The notes beneath the pieces are model-generated. The model saw only the letters and a list, made by a program, of their open reading frames with translations. It was not told the origin of the DNA and searched no databases. This document shows positions 55,199-64,000 of a DNA stretch of 64,000 bases, in pieces. The position numbers and the translations under genes are program-made. The stretch's first letter is position 1, and every line of letters begins with the position of its first letter. Source of the stretch: Leucocoprinus leucothites (taxonomy: Eukaryota > Basidiomycota > Agaricomycetes > Agaricales > Agaricaceae); the NCBI GenBank assembly GCA_013368445.1, contig JAACJO010000009.1, forward strand, positions 1,116,001 to 1,180,000. Direction: 5' to 3'.

Positions 55199-56897
55199 CC
55201 TCAGAGCCGCCAGTAAAGCAGGCAGGGAGGGAAGGAGGAGCAGAGCGGCCAAAGCTGATTAGATCCATATAGGCATCGTTATTTATTGCGATAAGTTTGT
55301 CCAGGTTCAATGGGAGAATCGCGGACTCATCGAAGCCGCTGGAAAGCCTCCGGAGGGATGAAGTCAAGGCGCCGAACTAGGCAGTATATGAGTTCATAGC
55401 ACATTCTTGTCATGCCAGTGCCACCATCGGACCTTCAGTGATTTCTGGGATAGATATGTCGAATTACGAGGCCTGAAGATAGAATGGGCGTGCTAATACA
55501 AGTCACTAGGTGCAGCAGAGACATGACAGGCAAGATAATGGAAGACCAAAAGGCAGCAATAAAACAAATCGATTCTTCTTTCTATCAACGGGTTCCCACG
55601 GTTTGATAATAAATTGGGTCATATGAGTTGTCTAGAATTATCTACTCGCTACGAATCCGCTCTGGTGCCCACAAACCTGGTCTCATAACATATTCTGGAC
55701 CTTGCTGGTATGATGTTCCTCTTAATCCCAAGGTCCTTGTTGGCTCGGCTGACAAACGGGCTAATTTCGGACTCTTAAGTTACTTACTCACTGTCTGAAT
55801 TCTGTGGACCACACTTCCTGCGGCATTATAGTGCCTCCATTTCACCGAGAAGATTTCAGGATAACTTTGATGAAGTTGGCCACCCCACGTTGGGGTTACA
55901 AATTCGAACATATGCGAAAGGAAGACATAAGTATACCTGCTGTTCTCATCGTTCAGAAGGCAAGTTGAGCGGGCCGAGGAGTGTACTGACCGGCAGCCGG
56001 CAGTGGGTGAACCTGACATACAGACAAGCGCCTGACATCCACCGACTATTTTTACCAAAAGATTCACTCTAAGTGAGATCGCCACCAATGACTACAGCGC
56101 TGGAATTCAAGTTTCGTGACACTGCATCGTACGACCACAACAATGGAGGATTTGTTGACTAAACTGCGCCTTACATCCGCTTGGACACTATGGGACAGTC
56201 AAGTCGCCAAGTGTGTTTAAATTTGATAGAGTTTGAGGAAGAGTCAATGCTACCAAGTTTACGGTAAACCCTTCACCTAATGTGGTATGACATACTTTAT
56301 TAGGTAGGCTATTCCTATTGTGAAATAGCCTCTATGGACTATTATCTTTTATTTTTTGCCTCTTTGTCATTCGCTGTTCCTTGGTTTGTTTTCACCATTG
56401 ATAAATGAATGGTAGAATCCTACCGTAGCACTCAGTTAGGCGAATGGTGGTATCCTACCGTGGTGCTTACCTCGACGAATAGTAGAATCCTACCGAAACG
56501 CTCCCTTGTGCAAATAGTAGAATTCTACTGTGGTACTCACTTGGGCAAACCGTAGGGTTCTACCGAAACACTCACTTAGGTGAATGGTAAAATCCTACTG
56601 CAACACCCACTTAGGTAAATAGTAATTCTAACATTGTATTATTTACTTGGAGAATGGTAGGATTCTACCATCACCTCAGAGATAGAGCTTGTCAACATGT
56701 GCTCACATGCGACAAGTCGCCCGCGGTAGTAAGAACATGTCATAAGAGGTTGTAATGCTTTCGGATCATCGCCTACGTGAATTGTATTGAAAACCACAAG
56801 GTAAAGGAAGGTCCGAAATTTCGAGTACGGGGCTATAAACATTGACATACATGCCTATTATACACTTACGAAGATTCCACCTGTCCATTATCCATCA
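55199..56897. other. Intergenic region between GH95 copies B and C, with minisatellite
   Basis: About 1.7 kb. The part next to copy B (55620-56080) is similar to the part upstream of copy C (60830-61250), so the duplication unit includes promoter DNA. The part next to copy C holds a 35-nt minisatellite (56408-56670) and 3' flank similar to that of copy B. The small frame at 55890-56072 shares peptide-level similarity with 60954-61211 only because of this DNA duplication. Confidence 0.6.
56408..56670. repeat. 35-nt minisatellite, about 7.5 units with hairpin core
   Basis: Seven full 35-nt units start at 56408, 56443, 56478, 56513, 56548, 56583 and 56618, and a partial eighth starts at 56653. 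Most begin with a core of the type GGTAG-AATC-CTACC, an inverted repeat able to form a 5-bp stem hairpin. Units differ by several substitutions, so the array is not recent. Confidence 0.9.
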
Positions 56898-59800
56898 TCA
56901 AAAGCTAGTAATCGCCTTGCTCAATCCAGATGCAGTCTTTAATGTAGCCAACACCTTTCCAGCATACACAATCTGCACGTCCCTCGGAACAACGTTCTTG
57001 TCAACAGTGAACACTGCCTTCGTAGGCTTGCCGTTCTTCCAAACAAGGTCAACAGTGATACCCCACGGACACGAGCACCTTTGATAAAGCCCTGGGACCA
57101 TGGAGAAGGAAGTGCAGGCAGGAGGTTGATCGTGAGAGGAGTATCCAGCGTCGGAACGTCGAGCGCTTGCAATAGTGCGTTCTATAGTAACCGAATTGAG
57201 GATGTCAGCGCAACTGTCAAGATTCAGGAGAGAAGACGACAGACCATGACAGCAGCAGGATATGCAAGGTTAGCGTCGATCTGGAAAATCGGACTTGCGT
57301 CGCCGGGGTTGTACAATGAGTACAAGTTTGTACCAAAGTTCCGCTGAATGCAGTACTACGGCCCTTTCATCAGGGGATGTCTAACAAGACAAATAAAAAA
57401 ACCAACGTACGGTCAACTCGTGATAGAAGGTCTTCGCGTCTGCGAGTTGAGCGTACGCAGCAGCCCTCCACGCCTTTTCCCAACCAGAATCCGCATCAGG
57501 TCCAGTCCCATTTCCTCTATGCACCAAGCTCATTGTCGCGGCGTCGATGACTTGCTCCTTAGTGTAATTGACAGGAGATCCATTGATCATAACAGGACCT
57601 TGAAGTGTAGGTTCATATCCGACGATGGCATAGCCAGGGTATAGACCAATGAGATGCGACAGATGACGATGAGTGTCCGATGGGTTGTCTTGGTCGAATT
57701 TCCACTCTTGTAGTTGACCCCAAGAACCAATATGGATACCCTTGTCAAGTTTGGCTCGTGTAGCACGTACTTCCTCGAGGAAGGCGGTGTCTGTATCTCC
57801 TGATGCGTCAAACCCCTTCTCAATAGCGTTGAAGAGTTGCCAAATTAGCTGTTGAGCGTGCGCGCATCCTTACACAAGGTTATTGAACATCGTTGATCGT
57901 AAAGGGCGCAGCTTACCAAAGGTAATTGGTGCTTGTTCGGGGGAGTTGCAAGGAATGACGACCAAAGAGGAGTCGTTGAAGTGAAGATCCTCGAAAAGGT
58001 TATCGAGATGGAAGGAAGCTACGCCCTGGGCTCGAAATTAGTGACTTATTTCTCTCAGAGAACAATTTTGAAAGCACACCTTAAGAAGGGGCCAGCCGGT
58101 CTCTTTGAACCAAGCGACATCATTCGTATAATCGAAGTGATCCCATACGTGCAGCATCTAAAAAGGGATCAATCTCCCGACAATATCCCTTAAACTTTTG
58201 CAACGCACCATCCAAACATTGGCCGCTACCCAGTTCCAAGTCAACAACAATCACTCCACTCATTGGTAATAAGAACGTACCGGTATAATCAGCCCACTGA
58301 GCAGGGTTTCCTCCTGGGAATGCCTTCATTCCCGTATGGCCGAAAATCTAACAACATGATTGAATACATCTTCAATGCCTTTTGCAATCCAACTCACATT
58401 CATCTAAGAATTTTCAGTAAAGGACTTATACGAAGTCGGCGCATACGTACCTCGTTGTGTACAACCCATCCACGCGTAGTGTTGTAAAGGACCTCGGCAG
58501 TGTAAGCCCCTCTGGGAGCCCAGTTTTTCTGATCAGTCCGGTATGAGTACATATTTGCGGGACTACTCGGCGCACAATGTTATGCTCACCAAAAAGTACT
58601 CGAACAGGGACTGTGTCACGTCCAGGTTTGTCATCTCAGCCGACCAATAATTCATCTGAATGTTGATGTTCGAATCTAGAAGCAGAGTGGTAAGAAACTG
58701 GTGTGAACATATCATGGGAAACGCACGGTAGTCTTAAAGACGGAGTATCAAGTCATAGTACCCGAACGAGTTTGTGAGCTATCTTCCAATGTGAAAAGCG
58801 TTACACGACATACCAGCACCCCAAGCATTCCCGAAGCCATCTCCCCACTTGCCTTGCAAGTTCGCCGGTAACACACCCCTCGCACTACTCGCAAGCAGGT
58901 ATCTCCCAAAGTTAAACACCAACCACTCAATATACACATTCCCCGCCAAATTTCCAGCCGCATCTATCTGGTACTTCTTCATCAATTCATCTGTCGGAGT
59001 ATCCATCTGTGCCGTTTGTCCTAGGTCCAAGGCAAACTTCGCCGCAACAGACTGATAATCTTTCACATGCTCGGCGAGTATATTATTGAAGGGGGTTGAT
59101 GATGTTGATGAGCCAAGAAGGGACATTAGGGTATCATGTGGATCCGATCCTCGGAACGTATATCCCGTAGCCTCATTTCCCGCATCCTGGTCAAAATTGG
59201 TGTCGCCGACCCACGTTATCCACGCCTCTTTTGCTGAGGTTATCTGTATCGTAGCATTTGGGGGAGCGCCAGACTGGACTGGGACCGTGATACAGCTGAC
59301 TTTACCGCCTGGTGCAGTTGCGTGGGCGAGTAACTCGTATACCATGCTAGCACTGCCATCTGCAACGTATCCGCGAACTCGGAGCGTATTCGAATTCAAG
59401 CAGGTGATGTTCGGCGTAGGAAGACCACTTTCAAGCGCAGAAGAAAATGCGTATGATAGAGGGGGTAGTGCCGCCGAAGAGTTTGTAGATGAGGTGGTGG
59501 TAGTATGTTGGGTGCAGGCTCGAGTGGGATGTGAACATAAAAGCGTTCTAGAACGTAGTTTGAGCTCGAATTCTGGCGCCTGGTTTGCCTTGACACACCT
59601 TTGGTAATTAGCTCCCCCCTGAGTCCAGACAGTCCTAGCAATGGCTTGGTCCAGGTCAAGGTACCGTCCATAGTTGGTCACAGCACCGGTCGTGTTGAGG
59701 TTCGAAATCAGGTATCCGGCGCCAGCATAGGAGCCTGTGGTTATTTTTAGCACATAATTAAAGCAACGGGTCGGCGACCGAACAAAACAAGAATAGCCCC

Positions 59801-60364
59801 CAGTGATCTACCTACCATATTGGTCTGCGTCGGTCGTAAGGACGTTGACGTCTGAGAGGGAAGGGTCAGTGCTGAAGGTTACCACCGTGGAGGGGATACG
59901 CTTACTGTCGATATCACCCGTAGAGCTTTGGAAAATCCTCTGGCGTATATCCTGCAAGGCTTGTGCCATAGCATTTCGCTCAGAAGGCTGTTTATTACCA
60001 CCATTGTAGCTCTGGACATCGGGTCACCGCTAAGCGAGTGGATCATTGATTAATTGAACAACAAACGTACGGGGTCAGCGAAAGGACCTCCGGACCACAA
60101 GGATTCGATGTTTAACTGAACAGTTTCTTGGCTTGTACCTCCAGGTGTCGTAGCTGGATACTTGGTGTCAGGGGAGACTTTAGGAAGAAGTGAGGGTTAC
60201 ATACCTGCAAGGTAACCATTACCAACTGGAAGCCAATCCCGGGACCAAATGACACCTTGCTCCTTATACCAAAGCCCATTGCCAGAAGTTGGAAAGCCAG
60301 GAGGAGCACACTGGACTACCAGCAGGAGCTGCAATAATGCCAGGAGACTACGGTGAATCCACAT
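56898..60364 (-). CDS. GH95 alpha-L-fucosidase-like glycosidase, copy C (frameshift near the 3' end)
   Basis: Starts at Met 60364 ([19 protein letters not shown]). Nearly identical in plan and sequence to copy B. It has [22 protein letters not shown], a long exon at 59753-58800 ([30 protein letters not shown]), [10 protein letters not shown] with the NxN motif intact, HNE, a slightly longer loop [25 protein letters not shown] and [15 protein letters not shown]. The 6-nt microexon is 58398-58403. At 57060-57064 it reads ataccccac, where copy B reads atacctccac. One base is missing, so after GARVRG the frame shifts and stops at 56939, replacing the last about 65 residues by about 40 unrelated ones. 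The original stop would be 56898. The catalytic part is unaffected. Confidence 0.87.
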
Positions 60365-61707
60365 CCTCAGAGCCGCCAGCAAAGCAGGCAAGGAGGGGAA
60401 GGAAGAGTAGAACAGCCAAAATGTGTTTAGATCCATCTGGTATCGTTATATGTTGGGATAAAATTGTCTGTGTTCGATGGGAGAATCGCAGACTCCTTGA
60501 ATCTGCTAAGAAGCCAGTACGGACACGGAGGGGCGAGGACAGGGCGCCAAACTTGCAACCGAGCTGCACATGACCTCATAGCACACTTTCACCACCATCG
60601 GGCTTTCAGTGGCTTCTGGGGGAAATGGGTTGAGTTGCAGGACCTAGGGATGGAATGCGCATGCTAGCGCACGTCATTAGGCTCAACAGGGCCATGAAGA
60701 GCATAGTAAAGGGAGAATCGAGAATCGAAAGGCAACAAAAATCGATTCATCTTTCTGTCGATATGTTCCCACGGTCCTATAATAAGTTAAGGTCGTTTGA
60801 GTCGTTCAATATTATCCACCCATTTAGTACGAGTCTGCTCTCGTATCCACAAACCTGCTTTAATAACATCATTATATAGCGAGCTGGTCCAGCGTTCCTC
60901 CTTGTCTCAACCTCTGTTGGCTCGGCAGACAAACGGGCTAATTTCGGCTCCTCATGAGGTTCGGACTTCCAAGGCACTTATTGCTCGTGGACCACATCTC
61001 TTACGGCATTAGAATGCCTCCCATTTCACCGAGAAGATCTCAAGATACCCTTTACGAGGCTGGCCGTCTCACGTTGGAGTCATGCACGATGGGAAGGCAT
61101 ATGTATGCCTGCTGTTCCCATCGCTCACAAGACTTGGACGGGCCGAGGAGTGTTCTGACCGGAAATCAGTGTGTGAGTCTGGCTGCTACTGGCACACTGG
61201 CAAGTGCCTGACATATATCATGATCAGACTATCTTTATCTATCACAAGTTTACTCTAAGCTTGCAAGATTATCACTACAAGCCATGACGGCAACCCTGGG
61301 ACCCAAGCCATGTAGCACGTGTGACCACGTCAATGAAGGATTCAGTCCTTCAACTAAACCATGTCTTTCATCCGCTCGGACACTATCATCTGTGGGACAC
61401 TCAAGGGGAGCCAAGTCGAAACATAGCTGGTCAGCAAACACTTGATGATAGGGACGAAGTATTTATCGGGGATAAAGACTCAGGACAGCCTGACAGCGGT
61501 TGTTCAGAGCGAAATCCCACACGATATCATTGAACGCTTCCTACGCTCCGAAACTGCATGACAGCCAAGAAATACTCCTAAAATCTCTCAACCACTGATC
61601 AAAGTCCTTACAGGATCCAGGTATTGACGCTTTTTTGGAGTGAGAAGCCACCGTTTTATTTCTCACTGATACCAGTCAACAGTACCCTAGGCCGCTCGGC
61701 ACCATCC
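60365..61707. other. Intergenic region upstream of GH95 copy C and F-box gene
   Basis: About 1.3 kb. It contains the duplicated upstream block (60830-61250) shared with copy B, then the promoter of the plus-strand F-box gene. No gene supported. Confidence 0.5.
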
Positions 61708-63257
61708 ATGTCTACACGTCACAGGACTCATCCCACTCGTCAAGAAATCGGGAGTCTCAATGACGAGACTAGCCACCTCGACTCTCGTATCACCGACGAA
61801 CCACACCTGGTATCCTGGCAAAAGACGACACTAGCGAAAAGACTCAACCCGATTCAACCGCCAATCGGTCGACTTCCTCGCGAAGTTCTCTCCGAAATTT
61901 TTAAAGCACTCGTATTGCCATCCGCCGCCCGCCCGCATACACACATACGCGTTTTTGCTTTTGTACCGGAGGAATTCAAATATATTTTCGTGCTCGGAGC
62001 AGTATCCTCCCTTTGGCGCGAAGTCGTATTCTCCACTCCCTCCTTGTGGACCTATTTTCGCTGGTCACCTGAAGACTTGGAAACGGAAACAGGATCTCCT
62101 AGCATTTTACGCTACTATCTCAAAAACTCTGGAACCCTCTCTATCCACCTCGAGCTTCACTTCTTCGGCGTTACACCGGAGGATGGGAGTCTTTTTCACC
62201 CTTCAGTGGACGAAGAACTGCTCGAGAACATGTCAAAAATCAAAACACTCCTGCTTCATCAGCCACCGGCTATATGGGATGGATGCTTGAGCAAACTGAC
62301 AACCCTCGTCAACTTAGTCCTCGATCGCGAAGACTTGCCCTCCCTAAGTCATCAAGGCGACGTCCGTCTGGACCAATGTCCTTCTCTTCGGCGTCTCTCT
62401 CTCTCCAATCCATCGAAGCATACAGTCCTGACACCAGGTCCCACTATCGAATCCCTTCTAATTTAACCACCTTACATCTTTTTTCCATGAATTTCGATTC
62501 TGCTCTCCAGATCTTGGATTGTTGTCGAGATCTTGTCGAACTCTCATTGACCAACCTATGGGAGTCGGATATCGAGGAGCTCGACAGCACTTTGGTTCAA
62601 TCCTGGTGTGGAGGGTCAGGCCTAGTCTTCAAACAACTGGAAATGTTCGAGTGGGAGTCCCCCCGAGATTTCGAATTTGCGTGGGATTGGGTAGATCTCT
62701 TTCTCAATGAAGTGCATATGCCAGCGTTGCGGACGCTAATACTCTCAAAGGAGGACATGGGTCGGGCTTCTGAGAGGTATTTTCTCGACAGACACGCCCC
62801 GACCATATCGACATTACGCCTTGAACTTTTCGACAACATCTCAAAGGCAACCTATGCCAAATTCTTTGCGTTAGATTCACCACTAGAATGTGTAACATTG
62901 CTGAACTACGGGAAGGAAGTCCTTACTAGTGTAGCTGCGATGCTCACAGCGGATAACATCACCAATCCCAGTCGACGACATCCATTGCCGGCGCCGAGGT
63001 TGAAATCGCTGGCACTGACTGGCAGGTCTATGGAACTTCTTGGACAAACAAAGCTTAAACCGTCACAGTATGAGTCCCTCATATCAATGCTGGAGCAAAG
63101 ACTGGCAGTGGGAGGTGGCACTTTTCATCTCGAGTTCTCGTATTTGGTTCCGGACTGGACAGATGGGGTACAGGAGAGGCTGATAAGCTTGGTGAAAAGA
63201 GGTGTTAAGCTAGATATTGTTGAGGATGGTTATCGCGTTGGCTGGTTGGAGTCGTAA
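61708..63257 (+). pseudogene. F-box/LRR-like protein gene broken by a 1-nt frameshift
   Basis: The start at 61708 (MSTRHRTHPTR) is preferred over the in-frame Met at 61624. Residues about 45-65 are an F-box (PPIGRLPREVLSEIF), the Skp1-binding motif of SCF ubiquitin ligases. LRR-like Leu-rich repeats follow (PSLRRLSLSN). The frame ends at TAA 62464-62466. The same protein continues in another frame from about 62450 (NLTTLHLFSMNFDSA) to the stop at 63255, with clear LRR-type content (CRDLVELSLTNLW). No GT-AG pair restores the frame without deleting good LRR sequence, so one base appears lost near 62455-62465. Agaricomycetes have very many such F-box genes, and broken ones are common. A sequencing error is the alternative. 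Confidence 0.8.
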
Positions 63258-64000
63258 TAACCCTTGTAAGGCGCTTGATTCAAAAATCCAGGAAAATAAA
63301 TGCCAGCACGGATTGATTGCGATCAATCGCCTGTGTTTTGAAGTTCTCACCCCCTCGATGAGTCCCACAACTTTTCATCACTGAAGTTATGCATACAATT
63401 ATACACTACCAATTTCGTCTGTTTACCAGAGAACCGTCGCTTCCAACCGCCGAAGATTCCATTGCTTCAAATGTCTCACAGATTCTAGTGCCAACGTCGA
63501 TATTCTTCTCATAAAGTCATAGGTCGTGTTATATCACCGGAGATCTTGCTGCTTTGGGTGACCACAAACATATTGAATACGTGTGTGCAGTGTTTCAAAT
63601 CGCCGGTGCACAACTGTGCCTTGTTTGAGAAAAAATGGAGCCCACTGCTATCCGCGACAAATCTCAAGTAAGCGATGGGTTGAGACAAACTGAACTGACA
63701 CGCAAAGATCTGAAGAAGTTGATTGATCAGCACTTCAAAAGTGACCTCTTCGGCAAGTCTGCTTCTTCAAGTTGGGTCTTGTTCGAGGAGGGATAGACAA
63801 TACACCTAAGCTTACTATCTCTGCACATGGCTTGCGGGTAATAACAGCTCGCCGAGGTCAGCCCCGTAATCGCTATATCCTAGAAATACAGTTATAATTC
63901 ACTGTCAAGAGCGCAATTCAATAGACTAATCGATGTTCAGGACTACATTCAATACATGAGTGGCAAAAGGCTCACTAGTACCTCTACGAATGTACAATGG
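63258..64000. other. 3' flank of the F-box gene, end of window
   Basis: About 740 nt. The only candidate is the short plus-strand frame described at 63635-63796. No repeats seen. Confidence 0.4.
63635..63796 (+). CDS. Possible small protein of 53 residues, unknown
   Basis: ATG 63635 to TAG 63794-63796, below the usual length cutoff. The peptide is polar, with a Lys-rich helix-like centre (LTRKDLKKLIDQHF). No family is recognised and it may be a chance frame or one exon of a longer gene. Confidence 0.2.
   Translation: MEPTAIRDKSQVSDGLRQTELTRKDLKKLIDQHFKSDLFGKSASSSWVLFEEG

Noticed and set aside
46654..60364. Glu of the HNE motif as the GH95 catalytic acid, lost in copy A
   Set aside because: The conserved SPE Glu (PCNSPEQ), present in all three copies, is the better candidate, so the HNE change alone is not claimed to inactivate copy A.
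62380..62520. Possible intron (gtcccac to ctccag) explaining the F-box frame change
   Set aside because: It gives the wrong phase and would remove sequence that is clearly LRR-like coding, so a frameshift fits better.
1..64000. Secondary-metabolite cluster, CRISPR array, retroelement or DNA transposon
   Set aside because: No backbone synthase, no spaced direct repeats of CRISPR type, and no transposase, reverse transcriptase or long terminal repeats were seen.

Overview
This window is nuclear DNA of a filamentous basidiomycete, almost certainly an Agaricomycete. Nearly every gene is cut by many 45-70 nt GT-AG introns. The gene content fits as well: a bicupin oxalate decarboxylase, basidiomycete-type seven-TM membrane proteins, an F-box/LRR gene, a LanC-like protein and secreted GH95 enzymes. 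I cannot place genus or species. Exon boundaries were set by hand from splice consensus plus reading-frame closure; where exon lengths are quoted, the phases add up.

Layout. 0-0.5 kb: 3' end of a cytochrome P450. 1.2-2.6 kb: seven-TM protein, subfamily A (minus). 4.1-6.0 kb: LanC-like protein. 6.1-8.3 kb: oxalate decarboxylase. 8.6-9.5 kb: DDR48-like repeat protein (minus). 10.8-13.2 kb: type II NADH dehydrogenase. 13.7-15.4 kb (minus), 18.2-19.7 kb and 24.2-25.7 kb: three members of seven-TM subfamily B. Between the last two lie an IGPS-PRAI gene (minus) and a divergent aldo/keto reductase. 26.3-27.2 kb: Qc-SNARE of Syntaxin-8 type. 29.1-30.5 kb: second subfamily A member. 32.5-35.6 kb: gamma-tubulin complex protein (GCP2/Spc97). 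36.2-37.3 kb: CUE-domain ER protein. 38.7-39.9 kb: class I glutamine amidotransferase. 40.9-42.2 kb: a further seven-TM-like protein (minus). 42.9-43.0 kb: intron-containing tRNA-Val(AAC). 43.7-45.0 kb: AANAT-type acetyltransferase fused to an Mss4 domain (minus). 46.7-60.4 kb: three tandem GH95 alpha-L-fucosidase-like genes (all minus). 61.7-63.3 kb: F-box/LRR gene broken by a frameshift.

The most distinctive features are: (1) five receptor-like seven-TM genes in two subfamilies, plus a sixth divergent one, with fixed intron positions including an invariant 15-nt microexon; (2) a GH95 tandem triplication in which one copy has Asn-to-Asp in the NxN motif and another has a 1-nt frameshift near its C-terminus; (3) an AANAT-Mss4 fusion; (4) enzymes lacking family-typical residues: an oxalate decarboxylase with His-to-Arg in its first Mn site, a PRAI-like domain without its catalytic Cys, and a SNARE with His where Gln is expected at the zero layer; (5) many microexons of 6-22 nt, several carrying catalytic or metal-binding residues. 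Most housekeeping genes look independent of each other. No secondary-metabolite cluster, CRISPR array or intact transposon was seen.
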